Source: Bordetella parapertussis (lineage in GTDB: Bacteria > Pseudomonadota > Gammaproteobacteria > Burkholderiales > Burkholderiaceae_C). Taken from it: a DNA stretch of 19,205 nucleotides. The notes below the pieces were generated by a model, which saw only the letters and a list, made by a program, of their open reading frames with translations, was not told the DNA's origin and did no database searches. Shown one piece after another: positions 1-7,777 of the stretch; position 1 is the first letter of the stretch, and every line of letters begins with the position of its first letter. The position numbers and the translations under genes were made by a program. The stretch is taken from contig CAMDJU010000018.1 in the NCBI GenBank assembly GCA_945900695.1, positions 1-19,205 on the forward strand, read 5' to 3'.

Positions 1-863
1 AGCGCGACCAAGGCGGCATCGGTATACGACACCGTTTTGCCGCCGATGTGGCGCGCCCCTTCCATGGACAAATCATCGCTGAATATCGCGCCTTGAAAGC
101 CCAGTTGGCGGCGCAAAATGTCTTGCAGCCAACGCGCTGAAAAGCCAGCGGGCAAGGCGTCAACGTCGGGGTATATGACATGCGCTGGCATGATGCTGGT
201 CAAACTCAGGGGCAGCCATTCATAGGGCTTGGCGTCATCAGCCAAGATGGTTTTGAGGCTGCGCCCATCGACCGGCACCTCGGTGTGGGAGTCGGCCCGC
301 ACAAAGCCATGCCCAGGGAAATGTTTGCCGCAATTGGCCATGCCCGATTGCAGCAAGCCATGCATGAGCTGTTGCGCCAGCACCGACACAATTTGGGGGT
401 CGCGGTGAAAAGCCCGGTCGCCAATCACGCCGCTCTCGCCATGGTCCAAATCGAGCACGGGGGTGAAGCTCATGTCGACACCACAAGCGCGCAGCTCAGC
501 GCCAAGCACAAAACCACAAGCGGTGGCTGCTTTGCACGCTTGCAAAGCAGCCGTGGCCGCGGGGGCCTGGCGCGGCACAGCCTGCATCCACATTTCGCCG
601 AGTCGGCGCATGGGCGGCAAATGGGTGAAGCCATCGGTGCGAAAACGCTGCACGCGGCCGCCCTCATGGTCAACGCAGATCAAGGCATCGGGGCGCACGT
701 CTTTGATGGCTTCACACAGCGCCGTCAGTTGTGCACGGCTGACCCAATTGCGGGCAAACAAAATCAACCCGCCCGTCAAGGGGTGGGCCAAACGGCGGCG
801 GTCGGTGGGGCTCAGTTGGGTGCCAGCGATGTCCAAAATCAAAGGGGCGTGGGGGGTGTTCAA
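1..863 (-). CDS. nagZ: Beta-N-acetylhexosaminidase NagZ (C-terminus cut by window edge)
   Basis: Glycoside hydrolase family 3 enzyme of the cytoplasm that removes N-acetylglucosamine from anhydro-muropeptides during peptidoglycan recycling. About 287 residues are visible and the gene runs off the left edge (family about 340). Seen in order: the N-terminal strand LILDIAG, the [10 protein letters not shown] segment, the substrate-binding motif KHFPGHG, the flexible-loop DSHTE whose His is the family's acid/base, and [10 protein letters not shown], whose Asp is the family's nucleophile. Both catalytic residues are present, so it should be active. The reading frame is the same as acpS and opens only after the acpS stop at 867-869. 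The first usable codon is TTG at 861-863, which puts the conserved LILDIAG about eight residues in, as usual for the family. There is no ATG nearby and only a weak ribosome site. It is the last gene visible in the lepA-to-nagZ run and probably depends on coupling with acpS. Confidence 0.93.
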   Translation of the reverse strand, partial: MNTPHAPLILDIAGTQLSPTDRRRLAHPLTGGLILFARNWVSRAQLTALCEAIKDVRPDALICVDHEGGRVQRFRTDGFTHLPPMRRLGEMWMQAVPRQAPAATAALQACKAATACGFVLGAELRACGVDMSFTPVLDLDHGESGVIGDRAFHRDPQIVSVLAQQLMHGLLQSGMANCGKHFPGHGFVRADSHTEVPVDGRSLKTILADDAKPYEWLPLSLTSIMPAHVIYPDVDALPAGFSARWLQDILRRQLGFQGAIFSDDLSMEGARHIGGKTVSYTDAALVA

Positions 864-866
864 GGC

Positions 867-1265
867 TCAGGTTTCCATTTGTTCGATGACCACAAAACTG
901 ACCGCGTAATCGGTTTCGTCACTGACGCTGACGCGCGCGACCAGGCGGTGTGCGGCGCACCAGTCCTTCAGCACGCCGTGCAACACCACATGGGGCTCGC
1001 CACTGGGGTGCTTGGCGATTTCACACAAACGCCAAGTCATGGGCATGCGCATGCCCAAGCCCACCGCCTTGCTGAAGGCCTCTTTGGCCGAAAAACGGGT
1101 GGCCAGGTAACGCACCCCGCGCTCTGGCCAACGGGCAGAACGGGTGCGCCAGGTTTGCATTTCTGCATCCGACAAAATTTTGGCTGCAAAGCGTTCGCCA
1201 TGGCGCTCCAGCGATTGGCGAATGCGGCGCACATCGCATATATCGGTGCCAATGCCATAAACCAT
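867..1265 (-). CDS. acpS: Holo-[acyl-carrier-protein] synthase AcpS
   Basis: Transfers the 4'-phosphopantetheine arm of coenzyme A to the conserved serine of acyl carrier protein, turning apo-ACP into the working form. At 132 residues it has the normal length for a trimeric AcpS-type enzyme. Seen: the N-terminal GIGTDI with Asp8, and [10 protein letters not shown] with Glu62, the two acidic Mg2+ ligands of the family, plus the C-terminal strand [15 protein letters not shown]. The start is ATG, 11 bases after the pdxJ stop. Its target AcpP is encoded in this same window at 10987-11226. The pdxJ-acpS-nagZ order matches the usual proteobacterial arrangement downstream of recO. An 18-bp palindrome lies inside the gene (1040-1057) in the GMRMPM codons. 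Confidence 0.96.
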   Translation of the reverse strand: MVYGIGTDICDVRRIRQSLERHGERFAAKILSDAEMQTWRTRSARWPERGVRYLATRFSAKEAFSKAVGLGMRMPMTWRLCEIAKHPSGEPHVVLHGVLKDWCAAHRLVARVSVSDETDYAVSFVVIEQMET

Positions 1266-1276
1266 GGGCTGGGCTT

Positions 1277-2008
1277 TCAGCGCAAGCAGGCCAAATAAGC
1301 GGCCACCGTTTGGGTATACCCCTGCTCCAAAGCGTCTGCGATGAGGGCGTGTCCAATTGAGACTTCTTGCACGCCTTGGACGGTTTGCACAAAGTCGCGC
1401 AGGTTGTGCAGGTTCAAGTCATGTCCGGCATTCACGCCCAAACCCACCGCTTGGGCCGCCAGCGCAGCTTGGGCAAAGCGGGCCAGCACCGCAGCGGCTT
1501 GCGCGCTGCCGTGGACTTGGGCATAAGGCTCTGTGTACAACTCGATGCGGTCTGCACCGACGGCTTTCGCACCGGCCATGGCTTCAGGCACGGCATCCAT
1601 GAACAAACTGACCCGCGCACCCGCATCGTGCGCGGCTTGGACCAGGGGCCGCAAGCGCGCCTCATCGGCTGGGAAAGACCAGCCATGGTCGCTGGTGAAC
1701 TGCCCCTCGCTGTCGGGCACAAACGTCACTTGGTGCGGGTGCGCACTGCCCACAAAACCCATGAGGTTGTGAAAGGGGTTGCCCTCGATGTTGAATTCGC
1801 GATCCGGCCAATCGCGCATCAAAGCCGCCAAATCGGCCACGTCGCCCGCACGGATGTGGCGCTCGTCGGGGCGAGGATGAACAGTGATGCCCTGGGCACC
1901 CGCTTGCAAACACAGCTCGGCAGCACGAACCACGCTGGGGATCCCCAGGTGACGGGTGTTGCGCACCAAGGCGACTTTATTGAGGTTGACGGACAGCGCT
2001 GTGTTCAT
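1277..2008 (-). CDS. pdxJ: Pyridoxine 5'-phosphate synthase PdxJ
   Basis: Last ring-closing step of the DXP-dependent vitamin B6 route: condenses 3-amino-2-oxopropyl phosphate with 1-deoxyxylulose 5-phosphate to give pyridoxine 5'-phosphate. At 243 residues it has the normal length for this TIM-barrel enzyme. Seen: the [12 protein letters not shown] block (His44), NIEGNP (Glu75), the [13 protein letters not shown] strand, NAGHDLN (His196) and the C-terminal phosphate-binding [11 protein letters not shown]. His44, Glu75 and His196 correspond by motif to the three catalytic residues known for E. coli PdxJ. The N-terminal strand reads [11 protein letters not shown] where E. coli has VNIDHIATLRN, a variant I recall from Burkholderiales. 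The frame stays open upstream into recO, but the ATG at 2008 gives the family's usual beginning, so the longer form was rejected. It lies 11 bases after recO with no strong ribosome site. Confidence 0.96.
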   Translation of the reverse strand: MNTALSVNLNKVALVRNTRHLGIPSVVRAAELCLQAGAQGITVHPRPDERHIRAGDVADLAALMRDWPDREFNIEGNPFHNLMGFVGSAHPHQVTFVPDSEGQFTSDHGWSFPADEARLRPLVQAAHDAGARVSLFMDAVPEAMAGAKAVGADRIELYTEPYAQVHGSAQAAAVLARFAQAALAAQAVGLGVNAGHDLNLHNLRDFVQTVQGVQEVSIGHALIADALEQGYTQTVAAYLACLR

Positions 2009-2019
2009 GGTCAAAGGCT

Positions 2020-2796
2020 TTAAAAGGCTTGCACATCGAGCATGACTTGGCGCGTGCGCAGGGTCTGGACACCGCAATGGTAGTGCAGCAATTGGCGCAA
2101 TTGGGTCTGCAGGGCTTGGCGTTGGTGGCTGGGCCATAGGGCGCATTCGCGCAGCAAAGCAGGCAGGGGCCATTCGCTCGCCAGGCCTTCGCCCAGGGCC
2201 AGCCACAACGCGCCGGGCAAGGCCGCCACATCTGGCGCACCGGCGCTGCGCAAGCCCCCCTCGGGCACCAAGCTGTAACTCGCCTCCCGCTGCAAAGGCC
2301 CCAAGGTGAGGGTTTGTTGCGCCAAGTCGGGCAGCAAGCCCACATCGCGCAACAACAGCAATTCGAAAGCGCGCAGCGCAGCGGCTGTGGTGGTGGCTGG
2401 GGCGGTGGCCAACACCTGCACCACCTGTGCATACACGTCAAACAGGCGCGGATGGGCATCGTCTCGCGCCAGCAAGCGCATCAGCAATTCATTCAGGTAA
2501 TAGCCCGAGAGCAAGGCGTCGCCACTGGGCATCGGGTGGCCGCCCACCCATTCGGCCGATTTGAGGGTGCGCACCTCACCCGTGCCGCCATAGGCGATGG
2601 ACAAACGCTGCAAGGGCAAGAGCACCGGGCGAAAGCCAGAGCTGGGTCGCTTGGCCCCTTTGGCCACCAAAGCCACGCGCCCGTGGTGGCGGGTGAAGGC
2701 CTCCAAAATCAGGCTGGTCTCGCTCCAGTCATAGCGGTGCAGCACAAAGGCGGGCTCGTCGCTGGTGCGCGCGGCGCTGGCCCTACTCGTAGCCAA
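2020..2796 (-). CDS. recO: DNA repair protein RecO
   Basis: Recombination mediator of the RecFOR pathway: binds single-stranded DNA and SSB, anneals strands and helps RecR load RecA at gaps. Seen: the N-terminal OB-fold sequence [23 protein letters not shown], then [13 protein letters not shown], and the helical segment [19 protein letters not shown] typical of the family. The zinc-finger cysteines found in some RecO proteins are absent, as in other proteobacterial RecO. No ATG lies between the end of era and the conserved FVLH block. The only plausible start is TTG at 2794-2796, overlapping the era end by 14 bases and giving 258 residues (family 240-260). The frame is open further upstream inside era, but that translation is Arg/Ala/Pro-rich and looks like out-of-frame era. 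Expression probably depends on translation of era. Confidence 0.9.
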   Translation of the reverse strand: MATSRASAARTSDEPAFVLHRYDWSETSLILEAFTRHHGRVALVAKGAKRPSSGFRPVLLPLQRLSIAYGGTGEVRTLKSAEWVGGHPMPSGDALLSGYYLNELLMRLLARDDAHPRLFDVYAQVVQVLATAPATTTAAALRAFELLLLRDVGLLPDLAQQTLTLGPLQREASYSLVPEGGLRSAGAPDVAALPGALWLALGEGLASEWPLPALLRECALWPSHQRQALQTQLRQLLHYHCGVQTLRTRQVMLDVQAF

Positions 2797-3793
2797 AGCT
2801 GCGCACCCGGGCCTCGTCGTCGGCCCACCCAGAGCGCACCTTGACCCACAACTCGATGAACACCTTGGCATCCAGCAAGGTCTCCAGTTCGGTGCGCGCT
2901 TCGGTGCCCATGCGTTTGAGCCGCTCGCCGCCCTGTCCAATGACCATCGCCTTGTGCCCATCGCGCTCAACCACGATGGTGGCGCTGATGCGCACCATCC
3001 GGCCCCCTTTGTGGGCCGGCTCTTCCTCGAATTTATCGATCACCACGGTCGAGGTGTAGGGCAACTCGTCGCCCGTGAGGCGAAACAGTTTTTCCCGCAC
3101 GATTTCGCTGGCCAGGAATTTTTCGCTGCGATCGGTCAGCTCGTCAGCGCCGTACCACCACGATTGCTCTGGCAAATAACGGCTGCATATCTCCATCAAA
3201 TGCGCCACATCCTTGGGATTTTTAGCGCTCAAGGGTACAAATTCTGTGAATGGATAGCGTTCTTGCATGGATTTGAGCCATGGGGCCAACTCGCCTCGGC
3301 GGTGCACTTTGTCCAGCTTATTGGCAATCAACAAAACCCGGCTGCCCGGCCTCAACAAGGCCAGCACCTTGGCGTCGGCCAACGCAAAGCTGCCGGCCTC
3401 GACCACAAACAGCACCAAATCCACATCGCCCACCGCACCCAAAACGGTTTTGTTGAGCGAGCGGTTCAAGGCGTTGTTGTGTCGGGTTTGAAAGCCCGGG
3501 GTGTCGACAAAAATAAACTGCGCCAGGCCTTCGCTGCGGATGCCGGTGATGCGGTGGCGCGTGGTTTGCGCTTTGCGCGAGGTGATGCTGATTTTTTGGC
3601 CCACCAAGGCATTGAGCAAGGTGGACTTGCCCACATTGGGTTTGCCCACGATGGCCACCAAGCCACAGCGCTGGCCGGGCAAGCCCACGGGCGCGCCCAG
3701 CGGGGCGCCACCGGCTGGGGCCAGAGCTGCGCTGGGCTGCACCTCTGGCGGGGCATGCTGGGGCACAGAGTCTGGCGGATCAGGCTGGTTCAT
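2783..3793 (-). CDS. era: GTPase Era
   Basis: Essential Ras-like GTPase that binds the 3' end of 16S rRNA and promotes 30S subunit maturation, working at the inner face of the membrane and on the ribosome. Seen: G1 GKPNVGKST (residues 50-58), G3 DTPG (97-100), G4 NKLD (158-161), G5 SAK (189-191), and a C-terminal KH domain with the [13 protein letters not shown] loop. It has 336 residues against about 300 in E. coli. The extra length is an N-terminal tail of about 40 residues rich in Pro and Ala, encoded before the usual [12 protein letters not shown] start of the G domain. The ATG at 3793 overlaps the rnc stop as ATGA, so the two are translationally coupled. The rnc-era pairing is a classical proteobacterial arrangement. 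Confidence 0.97.
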   Translation of the reverse strand: MNQPDPPDSVPQHAPPEVQPSAALAPAGGAPLGAPVGLPGQRCGLVAIVGKPNVGKSTLLNALVGQKISITSRKAQTTRHRITGIRSEGLAQFIFVDTPGFQTRHNNALNRSLNKTVLGAVGDVDLVLFVVEAGSFALADAKVLALLRPGSRVLLIANKLDKVHRRGELAPWLKSMQERYPFTEFVPLSAKNPKDVAHLMEICSRYLPEQSWWYGADELTDRSEKFLASEIVREKLFRLTGDELPYTSTVVIDKFEEEPAHKGGRMVRISATIVVERDGHKAMVIGQGGERLKRMGTEARTELETLLDAKVFIELWVKVRSGWADDEARVRSFGYE

Positions 3794-4491
3794 GGGGGGC
3801 TTTCTTTGAAGGTTTGCAGCACCACCGCCGCAGCGGCTTGCTCGGCCGCTCGGCGCGAGCTGCCGATGCCTCTTTCGTGCCGCCCCAGCTCAGGGATTTC
3901 ACATTCGACATCAAAAATTTGCTGGTGGGCCGCACCCGAAGTGCCCACCACCCGGTAAATGGGCAGTTTGAGCTTGCGCCCCTGCAACCACTCTTGCAAC
4001 TCGGTCTTGGGGTCTTTGGCCACGGCTTGCATTTGCGGGTGGATCTCCACACTGGCAAACATACGCTGAACCAAACCCTGGGCAGCCTCGTAGCCCGCGT
4101 CCAAATAAATGGCGCCAATCAGGGCTTCAAGCGCGTCGGCAAGTATCGAAGGTCTTTTGGTGCCGCCTGAGCGCAGCTCACCCTCACCCAACTGGATCAA
4201 ACCGGGCAAGCCCAGCTTCAAGGCCTGCTCATGCAGGCTTTCTTGCCGAACCAAATTGGAGCGCATGCGCGAGAGTTCGCCCTCCGGCACATGGCTCATG
4301 CGCTCAAACAACAGGTGGGCCACCGCCAAATTGAGCACCGAGTCGCCCAAAAACTCCAAACGCTCGTTTTGCTCAGTCGAATGGCTGCGATGCGTCAGCG
4401 CCTGTTGCAGCAAAGCGGGGGTGTTGAACACATGCTGCAAGCGCTGTTGCAGCGCCACCAAGTCTGTTCGGGCGGCCGGCGGTTCTGACAT
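3790..4491 (-). CDS. rnc: Ribonuclease III
   Basis: Double-strand-specific endoribonuclease that processes the rRNA precursor and many mRNAs and small-RNA duplexes. At 233 residues it has normal length. Seen: the signature ERLEFLGDS with Glu46 and Asp50, the second acidic pair Asp119 and Glu122 in [11 protein letters not shown], and a C-terminal double-stranded-RNA-binding domain (about 160-230: [11 protein letters not shown], then [14 protein letters not shown]). All four metal-binding acidic residues are present. The frame is open upstream into lepB, but ATG at 4491, two bases after the lepB stop, gives a family-like N-terminus. It overlaps era by four bases (ATGA). In other bacteria RNase III often cleaves its own operon leader; whether a leader structure exists here cannot be seen from this gene alone. 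Confidence 0.97.
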   Translation of the reverse strand: MSEPPAARTDLVALQQRLQHVFNTPALLQQALTHRSHSTEQNERLEFLGDSVLNLAVAHLLFERMSHVPEGELSRMRSNLVRQESLHEQALKLGLPGLIQLGEGELRSGGTKRPSILADALEALIGAIYLDAGYEAAQGLVQRMFASVEIHPQMQAVAKDPKTELQEWLQGRKLKLPIYRVVGTSGAAHQQIFDVECEIPELGRHERGIGSSRRAAEQAAAAVVLQTFKESPP

Positions 4492-4493
4492 GC

Positions 4494-5489
4494 TCAGTCG
4501 ATGGCCCCGATGCGTTTGAGGTTGCTGAAATTCATCCAGACCATGATGGCTTTGCCCACGATATTGGCCTCTGGCACAAAGCCCCAATAGCGCGAGTCCA
4601 GCGAGTTGTCGCGGTTGTCACCCATCATGAAAAAGTGGCCCGGTGGCACCTTGCACACCACGCCTTCAACGCTGTAGCTGCATTGGTTTTTGAAAGGGAA
4701 GTCTTCCGTGCCTGCGATAAACGCAGGCCGCTCTGCATTGTTGAGCAAGCGCACATCTTTGGTGGGGGCCATTTCCGCAGGGCTGGCCCCCACGGGAAAG
4801 GTTTCTTGGAACTGCTTGATGTAGCTCAGGCTGTCTTCTTCAAAAAAATCGGGCAAGCTGGCCTTGGGCACCGGCTGGCCATTGATGGTCAACTGCTTGT
4901 TCAAGTAAGCCACTTCGTCACCAGGGACGCCGACCACCCGCTTGATGTAGTCCAGGCTGGGTTTGGGTGGGTAGCGAAACACCATGACATCGCCCCGGCG
5001 CACCGGCTCACCGTCGGTGACCTGGGTATTGATCACGGGCAAGCGCACACCGTAATGGAACTTGTTGACCAAGATCAGGTCGCCCACCCACAGGGTGGGG
5101 ATCATCGAGCCAGACGGGATTTTGAACGGCTCAAACAAAAACGAGCGCAGCACAAACACAACCAAAATCACTGGGAACAGGCCGGCCGTCCAGTCCAACC
5201 ACCAAGGCTGCATGAGCAAACGCTCGCGGGCAGGGGTGGTATCGACATCGGTTTTTTGGATGCCCAGCTTATTGAGTTCTTCGCGCCGCGCCAGTGCCTC
5301 ATCCTCGAGGGCTTGGGCCTGGGCCAAGCGTTGGGGCAGGAAATAAAAGCGCTCGGCGAACCAATAGACACCCGTGACCACGGTGGCGGTGAACAGCAAG
5401 AGAGCGAAATTGCCGTCATACATGCCCAGGTACCAAGCGCCGGCGTAGCTGACGAAGGCGGCCAACACAAATGCGGTGAAGATGGGCAT
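4494..5489 (-). CDS. lepB: Signal peptidase I LepB
   Basis: Inner-membrane serine protease that removes signal peptides from exported preproteins on the periplasmic side. At 331 residues it is close to E. coli LepB. Seen: hydrophobic segments at about 3-20, 27-45 and 102-118; the catalytic serine motif PSGSM (Ser128); the general-base lysine motif YIKRVVGVPGD (Lys183); and the C-terminal box GDNRDNSLDSRYWG. Both members of the Ser-Lys dyad are present. The start ATG overlaps the lepA stop by one base (TGATG), with a GGAAG-like ribosome site inside the lepA end. lepA-lepB is one of the most conserved gene pairs in proteobacteria. Likely local clients are DegQ (7778-9247), which has a clear signal peptide, and other envelope proteins. 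Confidence 0.97.
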   Translation of the reverse strand: MPIFTAFVLAAFVSYAGAWYLGMYDGNFALLLFTATVVTGVYWFAERFYFLPQRLAQAQALEDEALARREELNKLGIQKTDVDTTPARERLLMQPWWLDWTAGLFPVILVVFVLRSFLFEPFKIPSGSMIPTLWVGDLILVNKFHYGVRLPVINTQVTDGEPVRRGDVMVFRYPPKPSLDYIKRVVGVPGDEVAYLNKQLTINGQPVPKASLPDFFEEDSLSYIKQFQETFPVGASPAEMAPTKDVRLLNNAERPAFIAGTEDFPFKNQCSYSVEGVVCKVPPGHFFMMGDNRDNSLDSRYWGFVPEANIVGKAIMVWMNFSNLKRIGAID

Positions 5490-7300
5490 CAGTCTTCCAC
5501 CTGCAAAATGGCCAAAAACGCTTCTTGTGGGACTTCCACCGATCCAATTTGTTTCATGCGTTTCTTGCCTGCCTTTTGTTTTTCCAACAATTTACGTTTG
5601 CGACTGATGTCGCCACCGTAGCATTTTGCCAGCACATTTTTGCGCAAGGCCTTGACGGTTTCGCGCGCAATGATGTTGGCACCGATGGCCGCTTGGATGG
5701 CCACATCAAACATTTGGCGCGAAATGATTTCGCGCATCTTGCCGACCACGGCGCGGCCTCGGTATTGGGATTGGCTGCGGTGCACGATGATGGACAAGGC
5801 ATCCACTTTTTCAGCGTTGAGCAGGATGTCCACCTTGACCACGTCAGCGGCGCGGTACTCTTTGAAGTCGTAATCCATGGAGGCGTAGCCGCGGGACACC
5901 GATTTCAGCTTGTCAAAGAAGTCGAGCACGATCTCGCCCAGGGGCAGCTCGTAGGTCAGCATCACTTGGCGACCGTGGTAGGCCATGTTGAGCTGGACCC
6001 CGCGCTTTTGGTTGGCCAAAGTCATGACCGCGCCCACATAGTCTTGCGGCATGTACAAATGCACGGTGACGATGGGCTCGCGGATTTCCAACATCCGCCC
6101 TTGGTCTGGCATTTTGGATGGGTTGTCGACCAACACCACCTCGCCGTCGGCGCGCACCACTTGGTAGACCACGCTGGGGGCGGTGGTGATCAGGTCTTGG
6201 TCAAATTCGCGCTCCAAACGCTCTTGCACGATTTCCATGTGCAGCAGGCCCAAAAAGCCGCAGCGGAAGCCAAAACCCAAAGCCTGGGAAACTTCGGGCT
6301 CGTAATGCAGGGAAGAGTCGTTGAGCTTGAGCTTTTCCAGGCTGTCGCGCAAAGCGTCGTATTGGTTGGCCTCGGTCGGGTACAGGCCAGCAAACACCTG
6401 CGGCTTGATCTCTTTGAAGCCCGGCAAGGCCTCGGTGGCCGTGAAGGCCGCGCCGCCGGTGCCGGTTTTGATCAGCGTGATGGTGTCTCCCACCTTGGCC
6501 GCTTGCAGCTCTTTGATGCCCGCAATGATGTAGCCCACCTCGCCAGCCTCCAAGGACTCTCGCGGTTCATTGGCGGGGGTGAAAACGCCCAAGTTGTCGG
6601 CGTTGTAGGTGGTACCGGTGGCCATCATCTTGATGCGCTCGCCCTTGGCCAAGCGGCCATCGACCACCCGCACCAGCATGACCACACCCACATAGGTGTC
6701 GAACCAGCTGTCGACGATCATGGCGCGCAAGGGGCCATTGGGGTTGCCTTTGGGGGCCGGAATTTTGGCCACGATGGCCTCTAGGATTTCATCCACGCCC
6801 ATGCCCGTTTTGGCCGAGCAAGGAATGGCGTCGGTCGCGTCAATGCCGATCACATCCTCGATTTCGGCTTTGGCGTTGTCGGGATCGGCCTGGGGCAAAT
6901 CCATTTTGTTGAGCACCGGCAGCACCTCCACCCCCAGCTCGGTGGCGGTGTAGCAGTTGGCCACGGTCTGGGCCTCCACACCTTGGCTGGCGTCGACCAC
7001 CAGCAATGCGCCCTCACAGGCTGACAGCGAGCGCGAGACTTCGTAAGAGAAGTCCACGTGACCCGGTGTGTCGATCAAGTTCAGGTTGTAGACCTGGCCA
7101 TCTTTGGCCTTGTATTGCAAAGAAGCGGTTTGCGCCTTGATGGTTATCCCACGCTCTTTCTCGATGTCCATCGAGTCAAGCACCTGCGCTTGCATTTCTC
7201 GATCGCTCAGTCCGCCACAGCGTTGAATCAACCGGTCGGCCAGGGTCGATTTGCCATGATCGATGTGCGCGATGATCGAAAAATTTCTGATGTTCTTCAT
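5489..7300 (-). CDS. lepA: Elongation factor 4 (LepA)
   Basis: Ribosome-associated translational GTPase (EF4), proposed to act in back-translocation or in 30S biogenesis and initiation. At 603 residues it has the standard length. Seen: the start [20 protein letters not shown] with the P-loop, the switch I region SDREM followed by [27 protein letters not shown], a SAKTG motif, and the LepA-specific C-terminal domain ending [17 protein letters not shown]. The reading frame can be extended one codon to a TTG at 7303, but ATG at 7300 is the family start. It is the first gene of the run down to nagZ. No strong Shine-Dalgarno is visible and a strong intrinsic terminator ends 44 bases upstream, so its transcription start is an open question. 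Confidence 0.97.
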   Translation of the reverse strand: MKNIRNFSIIAHIDHGKSTLADRLIQRCGGLSDREMQAQVLDSMDIEKERGITIKAQTASLQYKAKDGQVYNLNLIDTPGHVDFSYEVSRSLSACEGALLVVDASQGVEAQTVANCYTATELGVEVLPVLNKMDLPQADPDNAKAEIEDVIGIDATDAIPCSAKTGMGVDEILEAIVAKIPAPKGNPNGPLRAMIVDSWFDTYVGVVMLVRVVDGRLAKGERIKMMATGTTYNADNLGVFTPANEPRESLEAGEVGYIIAGIKELQAAKVGDTITLIKTGTGGAAFTATEALPGFKEIKPQVFAGLYPTEANQYDALRDSLEKLKLNDSSLHYEPEVSQALGFGFRCGFLGLLHMEIVQERLEREFDQDLITTAPSVVYQVVRADGEVVLVDNPSKMPDQGRMLEIREPIVTVHLYMPQDYVGAVMTLANQKRGVQLNMAYHGRQVMLTYELPLGEIVLDFFDKLKSVSRGYASMDYDFKEYRAADVVKVDILLNAEKVDALSIIVHRSQSQYRGRAVVGKMREIISRQMFDVAIQAAIGANIIARETVKALRKNVLAKCYGGDISRKRKLLEKQKAGKKRMKQIGSVEVPQEAFLAILQVED

Positions 7301-7344
7301 CAATGGGTGCTGTTAAGTGACTGAATTAAAAGGCGCGAAACCAT

Positions 7345-7375
7345 AAAAAAGGGCGCGTCAAGTGCTGACGCGCCC
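7345..7375 (-). terminator. Strong rho-independent terminator upstream of lepA
   Basis: A perfect 10-bp GC-rich stem (GGGCGCGTCA at 7351-7360 pairing with 7366-7375) with a 5-base loop is followed on the minus strand by six consecutive T residues (7345-7350). The T tract lies only on that side, so it works for leftward transcription. It lies 44 bases before the lepA start and about 400 bases after the degQ stop, with no protein gene immediately before it. Confidence 0.85.
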
Positions 7376-7726
7376 TGAACCAACAATCTATGGCAACTGC
7401 GATAGTTGGGTCTTCATTGTATGGAAATTGGATCCAAAACAAAGGCCCTTGGCACCGTTGGATGGCCCGTTGCAAGCCAGCAACAGGAAAGTTATACACA
7501 ACATATCAACAATCTCTGGGTAATTTTACTGAACAACATGTGGGCGAACTGTGGACTCAGTGTCAACATCTCGCATGGTGGATTTTAATGGCTGGCAATG
7601 ATGGTTTTGATCTGTGTTCAAGAGGTATTTTTCCGACATTTGTGACAACAGTCAGCTGATTGATGTCATATTTTTGTCGATTTGATGTGGAAAAAATATT
7701 CTTGGCAAGCAATCAGATGCCCTGAT
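7376..7726. other. AT-rich intergenic region, no recognised protein gene
   Basis: About 350 bases with no convincing coding sequence and a clearly lower GC content than the genes around it. On the minus strand it contains -10-like hexamers (TATAAC at 7491-7496; TAAAAT at 7523-7528) and an exact TTGACA (7561-7566), but none forms a well-spaced consensus pair. A structured stretch directly before the terminator can fold: ACAAT (minus, 7416-7420) with ATTGT (7382-7386), enclosing CAACT/AGTTG. Two sites fit the DnaA-box consensus, at 7492-7500 (plus) and 7686-7694 (minus). The region probably carries the promoter of the lepA operon, of a small RNA, or of both. Confidence 0.5.
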
Positions 7727-7755
7727 AAACCCCAACCCAAAGTGGGGTTTGGGGT
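7727..7755 (-). terminator. Possible terminator after degQ
   Basis: ACCCCAA at 7729-7735 can pair with TTGGGGT at 7749-7755, and the stem continues inward for three more pairs past a bulged base. On the minus strand it is followed by TTTATC, a short and imperfect T tract. It begins 22 bases after the degQ stop, the expected place for the end of the fab-degQ transcript. It is weaker than the hairpin before lepA. Confidence 0.45.
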
Positions 7756-7777
7756 CTTTCAGGCCACCCATGCCCAA

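Noticed and set aside
180..1298. A 372-residue open frame on the plus strand opposite nagZ and acpS
   Set aside because: Both minus-strand genes carry complete active-site motifs. The plus frame is Gln/His/Ala-rich and has no family signature.
2013..2030. Direct repeat of AAAGGCTT at the recO end
   Set aside because: Two 8-base copies ten bases apart around a stop codon are easily explained by chance; no further copies or symmetry were seen.
2009..2206. An extended pdxJ start giving 309 residues
   Set aside because: The extra N-terminus is recO read out of frame (Pro/Ala/Arg-rich), and the ATG at 2008 gives the normal family length.
2765..3958. A 397-residue open frame on the plus strand opposite era and the end of rnc
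   Set aside because: It is the complement of Era, whose G1-G5 and KH motifs are intact; there is no supporting motif.
5525..6784. A 419-residue open frame on the plus strand opposite lepA
   Set aside because: It is antisense to a well-supported lepA with every GTPase motif. His/Asp/Val-rich translation is typical of the complement of a GC-rich gene.
7390..7659. An 89-residue open frame on the plus strand in the lepA-degQ gap
   Set aside because: It has no ribosome site and no recognisable motif, its composition is random-looking, and it reads against the terminator and the AT-rich regulatory region.
7376..7726. Chromosome or plasmid origin in the AT-rich gap
   Set aside because: Only two DnaA-like sites, no 13-mer array, and no dnaA, dnaN, rep or par genes beside it.
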